A model generated the notes under the pieces. It did not search any database. It saw only the letters and a program-made list of their open reading frames with translations, and was not told where the DNA came from. Below, piece by piece: positions 20,401-28,798 of a stretch of 64,000 nt of DNA. The first letter of the stretch is position 1; every line of letters begins with the position of its first letter. The stretch comes from JADGRB01 sp963835825 (GTDB lineage Bacteria; Myxococcota_A; Polyangia; Fen-1088): contig CAWIGZ010000001.1 of NCBI GenBank assembly GCA_963835825.1, positions 558,001 to 622,000 on the forward strand. Reading direction: 5' to 3'. Both the position numbers and the translations under genes were made by a program.

Positions 20401-21021
20401 AAGACGGATTGGTCGAACTACGACGAGACCAATGACTATTCCTACGATGCGACCAAGACGACCTTCGCGGATAGCAGCGTTATAACCGCCTACGTGAACG
20501 GTACTCTCATGTGGGGGAACGAGCCCGCCGCGATTCCTGGATCGGAGACGGCTTCCTCGGGGACGAACTTCCATGTCCAGTACCGAGTGGGCGATCCGGG
20601 GCAGCCGACCGACAACGCGATCAAGGCGCAGTTCAACATTGTGAACGACAACACCGTCAGCGTGCCGCTCCAGCAGCTGAAGCTGCGGTATTGGTTCACC
20701 GGGGAGTCAACCGTCGCCGACCAGTTCTGGTGCGATTACGCGCGGCTCGGTAACTCCAACGTGACCGGCACCGTCATCAAGCTGGCCACGCCTCGCCCGA
20801 GCGCTGATCGCTACATCGAGGTCTCGTTTACCCAAGGGGCTGGTGCGCTGTTCCCACTGGGATCTACCGGGGAGGTCCAGACTCGCGTTAGCCCGGTTGA
20901 CTGGTCGAACTACAACGAGCTGAACGACTACTCGTACAACCCGAACGATATGGTCTACGTCAACTCGTCGCAGGTGACATTGTACCGGAACGGGACGCTC
21001 GTCTGGGGAACGGAACCCTGA
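17410..21021 (+). CDS. Large secreted protein with CBM6-like and two CBM3 domains
   Basis: A 1203-residue secreted protein. GGAGG precedes ATG 17410; the signal peptide ends near LVARAQ (residue about 30). Residues about 30-740 are a region I cannot assign, with several Thr/Ser alternating stretches and the segment LYWDQLFGTFAYQEIP. Residues about 750-890 look like a CBM6-type beta-sandwich (IHLEAENNSASSG, and AYIEFAGVDLG). Two CBM3 cellulose-binding modules follow, each starting VQYRVGD and containing LRYWYT or LRYWFT, then DWSNYDETNDYSY or DWSNYNELNDYSY. No glycosidase signature is visible, so it may bind plant cell wall through CBM3 while the unknown N-terminus acts. Confidence 0.85.
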   Translation: MSRWSVVRFVGGLAFACCLLGGELVARAQVVNAWPHDPNYLAELNSYISDVFPSGEPHPLLQIVRTINVEGFSSTVAATSQVMSFGPFRARNDQALNGVEPGPGLPGNGAGQAETFAVAIMARSPQSPNFTPALTEIGREEFTLQAGQEKTFTITVNMPGALSAVDIRAEVADSVIPIPDPIPADFTQGTFQISKSISPDCAVADASCLQVGIDPLGIELALAPVTILYEPPGNCSSASFSANALQGTSLAFDQANAVGNGTLTTIPDPSGSSTTSSVTATKTDDTSKSIQVQVALGATFFTQESTTNCNQPPTSCSSRTTGGPGHGDVFVLLDNAPIVYWNTGNLSNARFAGEGEPIPPGQLPSAHISFTADDVKNIPAQLPGTMAVRTQADRNAVLSLDPLVALAQASSGGAATTAPVLSLPLPRYVPLNLGVGPGPNESQQIVESVTDTQATTGVIKTAIDQVNSSMTAANGATTVLEKIDLDAIGSNGIAGSAAKKLAASGNPAFGFIGSEIDSLLGTLTAQPTTKTTMQTTLTNSTTVGSANIGGSVQNACFRDSTRSLNVQLYWDQLFGTFAYQEIPAAMGTLALDVQAAAAAVMKPLANVGWVKTIITAESTVASFPQSIAEQLSAVAGGGSFTLQPVPSGSFQVHSGFLAGVPNGVSIGVAGLTGTTSADPGVYQQAFFIVDPAGNNDGVFWQTIAVAASNASANAMCSSEPNDAAPGTEIVTCCSLAGICDSFVASGAGLKIHLEAENNSASSGTTASATAVTGNADGAYIEFAGVDLGPLDGLIASFTGRALPSAAGQTVTLWVDGPTAAGGGTELAPLAFDATSQNCTGSWADQHQTRTTVVNGAPSGTHNIFVVYNGPPGDSLDWIELSFEAISPVGPRVQYRVGDVGQPHDNQIQPWVSVANDGTTDMTLKNLVLRYWYTIDSGAPQALNVDYAPFGSQNVAGTFEAQLAPKQGADYALAVSFPNATCFVPPAGSTGEIHLRVNKTDWSNYDETNDYSYDATKTTFADSSVITAYVNGTLMWGNEPAAIPGSETASSGTNFHVQYRVGDPGQPTDNAIKAQFNIVNDNTVSVPLQQLKLRYWFTGESTVADQFWCDYARLGNSNVTGTVIKLATPRPSADRYIEVSFTQGAGALFPLGSTGEVQTRVSPVDWSNYNELNDYSYNPNDMVYVNSSQVTLYRNGTLVWGTEP

Positions 21022-21956
21022 AAGGGTGGCCGGCGGCGCTGGGCGCACTGGCGCTCGGCGCCATTTGCGTCCTTGCTTGGAAACTAGCTCGGCGGGGTGA
21101 GACTTCTGGGGCAGGTCCAGCCTCGCAGCGACCGGCACCGACTTCCGTGTGGCGGGCGCATGGCACACCGGTGGCGATAAATCGTCGGTTCCCGTCGATG
21201 CGCGAGTGTCTACACGCGAAGTCCTGCGGACCCGGCACCGTCTGCTGGCTAAGAGCCGGCCAAGTGGAGTGCGTGGAATCTGATTGCAGCATGGACGGCG
21301 CCGGATGTCCCCCGGACGAAACTTGCAGGCCGATTTCACTCTCTCAGAAGGTGTTCCGGTGTGTTCATGCTGGTAAGGCGGTCGAAGAGGCGGCATGCGC
21401 CGACGTGCTTCCTGTCCGAGATGAGCTCGGTTGCGCGGCGGGGCTGAGCTGCTGGCACGGCCGCTGTCGCCGCCGATGCGGAACGGACCATGAGTGCGCC
21501 CATGAAGGACGCTGCGTTGCGAAGTCGCCGGTGGAGAGCGTGTGCGCTACGGACGTGTGTCTGACCGATAAGGACTGCCCAGTAGGTCGCCCGGCCTGCA
21601 TCGAAATGAAAGACGGGGCGTCCAGCAGTTGCGTGCGCGTGGCGGACAAGAGCTGTCGACCGGGCCGGTGCGGCGCTGGGCAGGCATGTGATGCGCAACT
21701 CGACGGTGATCAGCTAATCGGCCAGTGCCGGAAGGTCTGCGATGCCGTCCATTCTTCCTGTCGCGTTGACGAGGTGTGCCGGCCTCCCGCGGGCGCTGCC
21801 GTGGATAACGTCGCGCTGCCAGCCGGATTCTGTTATCGGCGCTGCTCATTCAAAGCGCCGGGCGGCTGCGGCTCGGGTGAGACCTGCGGCACTCTAGGAG
21901 GCGACTCCTCCCTGACTGTCTGCCGGCCCATGATAGCGGGGGTGTTGGTGAGATGA
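21018..21956 (+). CDS. Cys-rich membrane-anchored protein, possible CTG start
   Basis: An ATG at 21147 would leave a Cys-rich soluble domain without export signal, yet in frame upstream lies a basic-hydrophobic-basic anchor (WPAALGALALGAICVLAW). No ATG, GTG or TTG is available for it before the previous stop. A CTG at 21018 overlaps that stop (CTGA) with a GGGGA-type site upstream. With it the protein has 312 residues: a signal anchor, then about 35 Cys in repeated motifs such as CGPGTVCW and GRCGAGQACDAQ. A sequencing indel hiding a normal start is the alternative. It probably shares a transcript with the CBM3 protein. Confidence 0.6.
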   Translation: MKGWPAALGALALGAICVLAWKLARRGETSGAGPASQRPAPTSVWRAHGTPVAINRRFPSMRECLHAKSCGPGTVCWLRAGQVECVESDCSMDGAGCPPDETCRPISLSQKVFRCVHAGKAVEEAACADVLPVRDELGCAAGLSCWHGRCRRRCGTDHECAHEGRCVAKSPVESVCATDVCLTDKDCPVGRPACIEMKDGASSSCVRVADKSCRPGRCGAGQACDAQLDGDQLIGQCRKVCDAVHSSCRVDEVCRPPAGAAVDNVALPAGFCYRRCSFKAPGGCGSGETCGTLGGDSSLTVCRPMIAGVLVR

Positions 21957-22620
21957 AGCGATTGAGCGCAGAATCCAGGCGGTCCTTCAGTCGCGTAACT
22001 GACGGGAGCCTGGCTGCGGCGGAGCTGCAGCGTAGCGGCGGCGTGGTTGTCGGAACGTGAAGCGCGGACGACGAGAGGAGTGGCAGCGGCTGCTTGCGGG
22101 CGCGCGTGCGGAGAGCGCGGTGGGCGTGGCCGGTCGCCTTGGTTGCCATCCGAGGACGGCGTACCGCTGGAGGCGCCGCCGAGCGCGGGAGCCCGCGCGC
22201 GACGGCACTGGCGAGGATCGTCGAGGTGCGGCCCGCGCGGTTGCTGGCGGACGATCAATCGACGTGCGGCTCGCCGGTAAGGCGGGAGCATCAGGGGTCC
22301 GGTCATCGTTCGTCGAGGCGCTGGGTTGGCTACCCGCGGGTGTGCAGGAAGCGTCGCGGCCAGAGCGGCGCGTGCTTCCGGCAGGGCACCGGAGAGCCCG
22401 AGAATAAGCAGCGGATTACTTAACGCAGCGTCCTAATGTCGGTCAACCGCGTAAACACCATTCCCGGAACGCTGTGCTTTCTCGTCGTAGGGCGTCGTCT
22501 CCAAGGAAGAGCACGGCGCACGCGGTCAGCTTAAACTTAGGGGACCTGCGATAGCAGCGCCGGCTGACCTGGCTTGAGGTTGATCGGGAAAACGAGAGTA
22601 TGTGATAAGTCCGGTTGCGG
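21957..22620. other. Gap before right boundary; possible HTH remnant
   Basis: This 664-base stretch has no convincing gene. The best candidate is a plus-strand frame at 22057-22407 (116 residues) whose start, EEWQRLLAGARAESAVGVAG, then CHPRTAYRWRRR, resembles the helix-turn-helix of transposase-type proteins and then loses all family character. I treat it as a possible remnant. The last 180 bases before the att-like repeat show nothing. Confidence 0.3.
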
Positions 22621-22648
22621 GCCCCCGCTACTAGATTTTCAGAGACTC
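22621..22648. other. Putative attachment site (right)
   Basis: The second copy of GCCCCCGCTACT plus ATTTTCAGAGACTC, in the same orientation as at 5189-5217. The rest of the tRNA (T arm and upstream) is not present, as expected for the distal end of a tRNA-targeted element. It is followed by a 9-bp perfect stem, CTCCGGGGC/GCCCCGGAG. Confidence 0.55.
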
Positions 22649-22870
22649 CGGGGCTCACGACAGCCGAAAGGTCGAGGGCCCCGGAGATTCTGTATCTGCT
22701 GCCGTCGGGGGTGACGGTGAAGCGGCGTAGGACGCGCATCGGTGTCGAGCGTCGTCAGCAGAGCGCCGAGGGCCTTCGAGCCGGGCAGGGTGACGAGCGC
22801 GGCCATGGCCGCGTCGATCTGCTGCCGCTGCCGGGCGACCCTGGCGCCACTCAGACGCCGCACGTCCGGC
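22621..22870 (-). pseudogene. Second serine recombinase, C-terminal remnant
   Basis: On the minus strand the last about 80 codons of a recombinase can be read in two frames: LSGARVARQRQQIDAAMAAL and ALLTTLDTD, then after one shift RRFTVTPDGSRYRISGAL and VSPGVSENLVAGA. The same elements in the same order occur at the end of the recombinase at 5.2 kb, also running into the tRNA-end sequence. Nothing upstream of about 22870 belongs to it; the glycosyltransferase gene begins there. It is therefore a leftover from a second, deleted insertion at the same site. Confidence 0.65.
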
Positions 22871-22874
22871 GAAC

Positions 22875-24395
22875 CTATGCGCCCGCGCTGCGAGAGCGTG
22901 CGGGGTGTTCGTTCCCGCTCTCCGCGCTTCGACCGGTGTGGCGCAGCAAGAACGCGACGTCGGGCGTTGACTCCGCGACGACGTAGATTTGGTAAGAGAA
23001 CAGGGTCTTCGACACCCCGATCGCCAGGAGATTCAGGCGCAAAAGAGCACGGCTCAGAGGGCCGTCGCCGATCGCTTTGGGGAAGGGAGCCGGAATCCCG
23101 CGGACTTCCTTCACCTTGAATCCGGCGTCGCGCAAGAGGCGGTTGAGGCCCCGGAACGTGAAGAGCCGACGATGGGTGAAGTCGAGAATTCCGGTGTGGT
23201 TGTAGTTGAACTGCCCGAGCGCGAGCTGCACGCGCTGAATCAGGAAGGCGATGTTGGGCGTCGTCAGGACCAGCGTCTTCGGTTCGTAGGTGAACTGCGT
23301 CCGCAGGCGATCGAGAAAGGCCTCTGGCTCGACCAGGTGCTCGATGATGTCGAGCATCAGCAGGTACGAGTACCCCTCGACCGAGGGGACCGTGCCGTCC
23401 AGATCACAAACTTGATAGCTGATCCCCGGTTCCTTTCGGCCCGGCTGGCTGGCGTCCACGACGCAGACCTCGCAGTCTTTCCGGACGAGCTCCCTGGCGA
23501 CGTCGCCCGTGCCACCTCCGATATCGATCACCTTGGAGCCTGGTGGCACCGCATCGATCGCGTAGGTGTGGCTGCTCGCGTAGTTGAGCTTGAGATCGTA
23601 GCGGGTCCCACCGACCTGCGTGTCGAAGCGACGCTGGTAGAGGATACCGGCCCGGTGGGCGGCGTTTCGCAGAGTCGCGGCCACCACGTCGCGCGCGTAC
23701 TTCATCCCGTTGACCCGGCAGATCTCGTCGCCGTAGTAGGTCGGGATCGGCAGCTCGACGATCCGGGCGCCCACGTTCAGGAACTGGATGATGATCTCGG
23801 TATCGAAGTGAAAGTCGTTCGAGTTGAGCCGAAACGGAACCTTCTTCAGCGCGGACACCGAGTAGACGCGGTAGCCGCTGTGGAACTCCGAGAGCCGGGT
23901 CCCGAGCACGAAGTTTTGGAACTCGGTGAGGATCCTGTTGCCGACGTATTTGTAGAGCGGCATGCCGCCCTTGAGCGCCGCCCCGGAGACCATCATGCGG
24001 CTGCCAAACACCGCGTCGGCATGGCCGGCTGCGATGGGGGCTGTCAGCTTGGGAAGCTCCTCCGGTGCGTACTGGGCGTCGCCATGCAGCAAGGCGACCA
24101 GGTCGAATCCCTTCGCGACGGCGTAGGCATAGCCGATCTTCTGATTGCCGCCGTATCCCTGGTTGAACTCGTTTCGCAGCACGGTGAGCGCGACGTCTGG
24201 ATGCTCACGCTTGTACTCTCGGCCGATCGCGAAGGTCCGATCGGTCGACGCGTCGTCGATGACCAGGATCTCGCAGTCATAGCTCTCGAAGAGCTCGGCG
24301 GGGATGCGCCCCAAGACAGCCGTCAGCGTCGATTCGGCGTGGTACGCCACCACGAAAACCAGCAGGCGCTTTTTCGGCTCGGGGGATGACTTCAT
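22875..24395 (-). CDS. Glycosyltransferase family 2 fused to SAM methyltransferase
   Basis: 506 residues. The N-terminal about 240 are a dolichol-phosphate-mannose-synthase-like GT2: VFVVAYHAESTL, ILVIDDASTD, NQGYGGNQKIGY, LLHGDAQY and a GSRMM stretch. The C-terminal half is a class I methyltransferase with motif I VIDIGGGTGD, then LLMLDIIEHL and LTTPNIAFL. Such fusions act in surface polysaccharide or glycolipid assembly; acceptor and sugar are unknown. The final about 35 residues (after YQIYVVAES) look unlike the family, and the gene ends against the recombinase remnant, so the natural C-terminus may have been replaced. Its ATG overlaps the epimerase fragment stop as ATGA. Confidence 0.85.
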   Translation of the reverse strand: MKSSPEPKKRLLVFVVAYHAESTLTAVLGRIPAELFESYDCEILVIDDASTDRTFAIGREYKREHPDVALTVLRNEFNQGYGGNQKIGYAYAVAKGFDLVALLHGDAQYAPEELPKLTAPIAAGHADAVFGSRMMVSGAALKGGMPLYKYVGNRILTEFQNFVLGTRLSEFHSGYRVYSVSALKKVPFRLNSNDFHFDTEIIIQFLNVGARIVELPIPTYYGDEICRVNGMKYARDVVAATLRNAAHRAGILYQRRFDTQVGGTRYDLKLNYASSHTYAIDAVPPGSKVIDIGGGTGDVARELVRKDCEVCVVDASQPGRKEPGISYQVCDLDGTVPSVEGYSYLLMLDIIEHLVEPEAFLDRLRTQFTYEPKTLVLTTPNIAFLIQRVQLALGQFNYNHTGILDFTHRRLFTFRGLNRLLRDAGFKVKEVRGIPAPFPKAIGDGPLSRALLRLNLLAIGVSKTLFSYQIYVVAESTPDVAFLLRHTGRSAESGNEHPARSRSAGA

Positions 24396-24550
24396 GACGT
24401 CGACTCGAAGACCTCGAGCGCAGGATCGCCACCGAGCAGCATATACGCGATAGCGCCATCCTCGACGTAAAAGTGGTCGGGGATGAAAGTGCCGTCGGAC
24501 CGGATGACCGGGCGTTGCCCGCGCAGCACGGAGGGTTCTGCCACTGGAGT
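24392..24550 (-). pseudogene. NDP-sugar dehydratase/epimerase fragment
   Basis: A short frame on the minus strand reads VLRGQRPVIRSDG, then HFYVEDGAIAYMLLG, matching the region near the end of CDP-glucose 4,6-dehydratase/epimerase-type SDRs. It then jumps to DPALEVFESTS and a stop that overlaps the glycosyltransferase ATG. About 250 N-terminal residues and the usual C-terminal part are missing. So a sugar-nucleotide gene once sat directly upstream of the glycosyltransferase and has been deleted from both sides. Confidence 0.6.
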
Positions 24551-24757
24551 TGACCCGGTTTGATGGACGGTTTCGCTACGCTGCTGCTCAGGCTGCCGGC
24601 CTGCGGCGCACAGAGAGAGTCTCACTGTCCCAGTAATCTCCCTTCCGGCTCCTGCTGCACTCGAGTCCTGTGGCGTCTGAGGTCAACGCTCTCGGCCACA
24701 ACGCCCCGGGTCGAAAAAATCGCCTTGCTGACCTCAGGTCGGCCGCGCGGCGGGTCC

Positions 24758-26233
24758 TCAGAGCTTGGTCCAATCCAAAACAAGGACGCGCGTTTCCGAC
24801 GTGAGCCCGAAGGCCGCGTAGAGGCGCGGGCCACGCGCCGCCAGGGCGATATTCGCACCCCAATTCCCGGTCACTGCGGGGTACGAGAAGCTCCAGCGGC
24901 TGGAAGGGGCCACCGAACCATCCGGCGTCACCCGAACCAGCACGATCTCCTCGGTGCTTCGATTGTTGATCACCGTCGTCTGGCAGTTGGCCTGGGGATC
25001 GGGGAGCGTCGCCTTCAGATCCTCGTCGTAGTGCCAGACGTCGTGGGCCACCCAGAACGCGCCGTCGGAGGTCGACGCGATGGCGAAGTTCCTGAATTGG
25101 TCGACCTTGCACGTGAAGTCCTGACACACACCGCCCGGCGGGGTGGCGCAGGTGGGGAATCCGTCGAACGGCGCTGCTGCGATCGGGATGAGCTGGGTAT
25201 TGGTCACCTGGCTGCCGTTGGAGTAGCTCACGGAGATTCCGCCGGCGGCGCCGAGCACCACGCCGAGATGCCCGGAGGCGTCAGACGCGATTGCGATCCT
25301 CCCGGTGAGCGAATTGTCCTCGGGGTAGTCGGTGACGACGTTCCCGTCGATCCACTCCTCGAGCGTGCCGGTTCCCAGGATCACGTAGACGATGTGGGTG
25401 CGTCCGAGCGGATCCAGGAGCATCCTCGCTGCGTTCTCGAGCCCCGCGTTTCCGGAGAGCTCCGTCGAGGACCAAGCGCCCGAGCTCGACTGGTCGGCGA
25501 GGAAGGATCTGTTCGACGGGCCGCCCTGGTACATGACCCGTGCCCGACCTGCGCTTCCGAAGCCGGCGCCCACGGCGACATAAGAGTCGTACCCGGTGCC
25601 CGCGGGGATCGGAGAGATGAGCTGTCCGGCCCAGGCGGGCTTGGCCGGTACGTACCAGCCGACGACGTGCTCATCGGCGGTCCCGATCACGAGGGACGGC
25701 GCGTCGGTGCTGTCCACCAAAGGAACCAAGCTGTACCCCGCGATGCCCGTGTCGTCGACGGATACCCCCCTGGGCGACACGGTCGCGAGCTGGACGTGGT
25801 CGTGACCTTGCGCAGACGGGTAGGCAACGAACGCGGTGTTCAGCTCGGACGTCGGGGCGACGGTGATGTTGTAGCCCGTGCCACAGCCGAGCCTCGCTGC
25901 CAGCGTCACCGGAGCGGTCGCGGCGAGGAGCTCCCCGGAGCATCCGACGGTGGGCGTCCCGCCGGCTCCGGCGGCCGCGCTGCCTGCGAGGCCCCCGCCA
26001 CCGCTCGCACCTGAGGCAGCCCCGGCCGCGCCGAGTGCTCCGCCTCCGGCCCCGGCTCTGCCTCCGCCTCCGGCCCCGCCTCCGCCCCCGCCAGGTCCTC
26101 CGGCGGTCCCGCCGGACGACACGCCCCCACCCCCACCCCCAGACTTCGCCGGGGCACCGGCGCCGCACGCCGCCAGCAAGAAGAGGCAGGAGCCCCAGCA
26201 AACCAATCCCCAGGATGGCTGTTTCATTGTCAT
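24758..26233 (-). CDS. Gly-rich linker lipoprotein
   Basis: About 491 residues from the ATG at 26233 (26227 is also possible). The signal ends LLAACG with the lipidated Cys near residue 23. Residues about 30-95 are a Gly/Ala/Ser linker. The rest is beta-rich with repeated short blade-like segments (GHDHVQLATVSP, DPLGRTHIVYVI, DASGHLGVVLGA, TSDGAFWVAHDVWHY), suggesting a propeller-type domain that I cannot name. One Cys cluster lies at CATPPGGVCQDFTC. It is followed by 360 bases before the epimerase fragment, with no gene seen. Confidence 0.75.
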   Translation of the reverse strand: MTMKQPSWGLVCWGSCLFLLAACGAGAPAKSGGGGGGVSSGGTAGGPGGGGGGAGGGGRAGAGGGALGAAGAASGASGGGGLAGSAAAGAGGTPTVGCSGELLAATAPVTLAARLGCGTGYNITVAPTSELNTAFVAYPSAQGHDHVQLATVSPRGVSVDDTGIAGYSLVPLVDSTDAPSLVIGTADEHVVGWYVPAKPAWAGQLISPIPAGTGYDSYVAVGAGFGSAGRARVMYQGGPSNRSFLADQSSSGAWSSTELSGNAGLENAARMLLDPLGRTHIVYVILGTGTLEEWIDGNVVTDYPEDNSLTGRIAIASDASGHLGVVLGAAGGISVSYSNGSQVTNTQLIPIAAAPFDGFPTCATPPGGVCQDFTCKVDQFRNFAIASTSDGAFWVAHDVWHYDEDLKATLPDPQANCQTTVINNRSTEEIVLVRVTPDGSVAPSSRWSFSYPAVTGNWGANIALAARGPRLYAAFGLTSETRVLVLDWTKL

Positions 26234-26828
26234 CGATTCATTGAGGGTTTCAGAGCTTCGTCGCGTCCGCGACGAAAACGCCGACCGCGTCATGATTGGG
26301 GATTGCCAGGAAGAGGCGCGAGCCGCGGGCCGCCACTCATCTCAGGTTGCGCGAGAGGGTGAAACGGGTCAATGGACCCGGACGGGGCTCGCACCCACGA
26401 TCCGGGTTTCGGAGGTCTTCGAGCCTTGCTCCTCCGTGACGACATCGAGGCCGGCATTCGTTTTTGTTCGGCGACGGGGTGCGGATCCATGCGGCCGGGA
26501 CCGCCTCAAGGCGCGGTTCAGCCTCCGGCCCAAGACGCCGGAGGGCCGAAGCGGGCGGACCCGGCCGATGCGGGGCCGACGAGCGCATCCGATGCGCTCA
26601 GCGATGGCGGGCACGCCGGCCGTCCTGGGAACCGAGCTCGCCTTCGTCGACGTCACGGGCCAGGTGCGGGTGAGCACGGTCGACCAGGTCCGCGCCGCGC
26701 TGGCCCGGGCGGCCTCGCGATAACCCCGACGTCAGGCGGCGTTCGCGTCCAGCGTTTCCGGCAGGGCCCGCATTGGGAGCGGCCTCGCCATTGCTGCTTG
26801 CCTCGGCCGTCGCTACGCTGGCCGGCCG
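26234..26828. other. Non-coding or unassigned gap
   Basis: This 595-base gap separates two divergent genes. Open frames exist on both strands but none has a ribosome site or recognisable sequence. A stretch near 26370-26420 vaguely resembles a tRNA T arm on the minus strand but cannot be folded into a cloverleaf. Nothing else is seen. Confidence 0.4.
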
Positions 26829-27377
26829 GTGGTGGCAGACAAAGGGTTGTTCATCGGTTCGTGCTCGGTCACGACCACGCGGCGGCGGCGATTCATGTGG
26901 GTCGCCTGGTGGACCGCGCCGCCGGCCCGCGCGCCCTTTCGTAAGCCCGACGCGTTTTCCGGCGGCGCGCACAGCCAGGAAGAAGCGCTGGCGCAGGCGC
27001 GCCGCGCCGCGGGCGTGCCGCTGGTCGAGATCGAGCCGCACTGGGCGCGGGCCTGGGCGCGGGTGCTCATCGGTCGACCGCCGTGGGGCGTCCGCGCGGA
27101 GGGGCCCACCGCCAGCAGCGCCCACAGCCGGGCCAGCTGCCGCTCGACGACGGCGACGACGGATGGCGGGAGGGCCGGGACGACGTCGATCTGGGAGACG
27201 CTCGGCATCACCGCCCGCGCGACGGCGGACGAACTGAAGCGCGCATTTCGGCAGCGGGCTCTCGCGACCCACCCCGATCGCGGCGGCGATGCGGAAGCTT
27301 TCCGCCAGGTGCAGCGCGCGTTCAAGGAGGCCCAGCGGCGGATCGCCCGCCGCCTACCGCGCACCCGGGCGCGGTGA
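26829..27377 (+). CDS. J-domain protein
   Basis: 182 residues from GTG 26829. The C-terminal about 60 residues are a J domain: IWETLGITARATADELKRAF, then the HPD motif in ATHPDRGGD and the closing helix FRQVQRAFKEAQ. J domains stimulate DnaK-type chaperones. The N-terminal about 110 residues are unassigned, with a WVAWWTAP segment and QEEALAQARRAAG helix. It lacks the G/F, zinc-finger and client-binding domains of DnaJ, so it is a specialised co-chaperone with unknown client. It is 89 bases upstream of the MscS gene. Confidence 0.8.
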   Translation: MVADKGLFIGSCSVTTTRRRRFMWVAWWTAPPARAPFRKPDAFSGGAHSQEEALAQARRAAGVPLVEIEPHWARAWARVLIGRPPWGVRAEGPTASSAHSRASCRSTTATTDGGRAGTTSIWETLGITARATADELKRAFRQRALATHPDRGGDAEAFRQVQRAFKEAQRRIARRLPRTRAR

Positions 27378-27466
27378 CGGTGCGCGCGCCGGTGCCACGC
27401 CTGCGGCGGATGGCTTGGGGGCATTGGGCGGCGGCGGTCTAAGATGTTCCGGGACAGGAGCCGCCC

Positions 27467-28363
27467 ATGCAAGAGACCGAAACTTTTCTCCACAAACCTT
27501 TGATCCACCTCGCCGGCGGCGTGATTACGCCGGGTGCCCTGCTGGTCGGGGTGGTGGTCGTCCTCGGCTTCTTGGTGACGTCGGCCGTCGTGGGCCGCGC
27601 CCTGCGCCGGATGCTCGCGCGGCGTGGACTCTCTCCGGGCGCCCAGTTCGCCTCGGTCAGGATCGTTCGCTACCTCCTGAATCTGATCGGGGTGATCGTC
27701 GCGATCGACTCGGTCGGGCTGAACCTCTCTGCGGTGCTGGCCGCCTCGACGGTTCTGCTGGTCGGGATCGGCTTCGGCCTCCAGAACATCGCCCAGAATT
27801 TCATTTCCGGCATCATCGTGCTGTTCGAGCAACCGATTCGACCGGGGGACTTCATCAGGGTCGGCGACGCCTACGGGGTCGTGGCTCACATCGGGCTGCG
27901 GGCCACACGGGTCGTCACCCGCGATCAGGTCACGATCATCGTCCCCAACAGCGAGCTGGTCAGCACCCAGGTCATCAATCACAGCATCCCGACGCCAAAC
28001 TTGCGGATCGCGATCTCCGTCGGCGTGGCCTACGGCAGTGACGCGGAGCAGGTCCGCAAGACGTTGCTGGATGCACCGGGGGGGCATCCCCGGGTCCTCG
28101 GCGATCCGGGCCCCGAGGTGAGGTTCGAAGGGTTCGGCGACTCGAGCCTGGATTTCTCGCTTCTGGTCTGGATCTCCGACCCCGGAGAGGACCGCCGCGT
28201 CTCGTCCGATCTCCGGTTCGAGATCGAACGCCGGCTTCGGTCGGCCGGCATCGAGATCCCGTTTCCGCAGCGCGACGTTCACGTCCGATCGTTGCCCGCG
28301 GCCGGTCCGTCGGAGCCCCCACCGGCGCCGCGGGGCGACCGCCCCTTTCCGACCGGCCCCTGA
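27467..28363 (+). CDS. MscS-family mechanosensitive channel
   Basis: 298 residues. Two hydrophobic helices (about 20-42 and 62-85) precede the pore helix, whose Gly/Ala pattern is VLLVGIGFGLQNIAQNFISG. The MscS beta domain follows (LFEQPIRPGDFIRV, then NSELVSTQVINHS), and a C-terminal alpha/beta domain. This is a small MscS-type channel for relief of osmotic pressure in the inner membrane. AGGAG lies upstream of the ATG. The last 25 residues are Pro-rich and non-conserved. Confidence 0.92.
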   Translation: MQETETFLHKPLIHLAGGVITPGALLVGVVVVLGFLVTSAVVGRALRRMLARRGLSPGAQFASVRIVRYLLNLIGVIVAIDSVGLNLSAVLAASTVLLVGIGFGLQNIAQNFISGIIVLFEQPIRPGDFIRVGDAYGVVAHIGLRATRVVTRDQVTIIVPNSELVSTQVINHSIPTPNLRIAISVGVAYGSDAEQVRKTLLDAPGGHPRVLGDPGPEVRFEGFGDSSLDFSLLVWISDPGEDRRVSSDLRFEIERRLRSAGIEIPFPQRDVHVRSLPAAGPSEPPPAPRGDRPFPTGP

Positions 28364-28798
28364 GGCGCAGACTCTCGCCCGCTCGAGCCCTGTCGGACCG
28401 CCATCTTTACGTGGCGTTGACAAACCGGGGCTCATCGTCTTTGTCGGCTGATCAACCTTTCGTTCTGGGCGATGAGGTCCGATCGAGCAGCGCGCAAGCG
28501 GAGGAGCAAGAACGTCGAGCGGAATCTACGGGCGCATTTGAGGAATGTCTCGCGATGGTTATCGCGATGGTTATCGCGATGGTTATCGCGATGGTTATTG
28601 CGATGATCGTTGCGATGGTCGTTGCCAATAAAGACAGAGACTTGTGAATTTGCGATCTTTTCTCTTCAAACAATTCGAATTCTGGTCGATACTCAGCGCG
28701 CAAACGAAATATCCGTCGTGGGGAGGGGGCCTCGCGCCGGCGGAATCCTCGGCCGTTTCGGTCGAGAAACGCTGTGCCAATCGTCCCAGGAGGTCCCC
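28364..28798. other. Gap between MscS and EGF-repeat genes
   Basis: 435 bases with no supported gene. It holds a 12-base tandem repeat at 28552-28623 and the leader of the next gene. A 78-codon plus-strand frame through the repeat would encode alternating AMVI units; it has no recognisable start site and is likely an accident of the repeat. Confidence 0.5.
28552..28623. repeat. 12-base tandem repeat, six copies
   Basis: The unit GCGATGGTTATC occurs three times unchanged, then three times with one to three changes each. There is no spacer between units, so it is a minisatellite and not a CRISPR. It lies upstream of a large surface lipoprotein, where length variation could affect expression; that is speculation. 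Confidence 0.85.

Noticed and set aside
22989..24389. 466-codon plus-strand frame
   Set aside because: Antisense shadow of the glycosyltransferase-methyltransferase gene.
24560..26014. 484-codon plus-strand frame
   Set aside because: It is the antisense of the Gly-rich lipoprotein; Arg/Gly/His-rich composition and no family.
26360..26430. tRNA-like T arm on the minus strand
   Set aside because: No acceptor, D or anticodon stem could be paired.
28411..28647. Frame of alternating Ala-Met-Val-Ile units
   Set aside because: Arises from the 12-base repeat; no start site or family.
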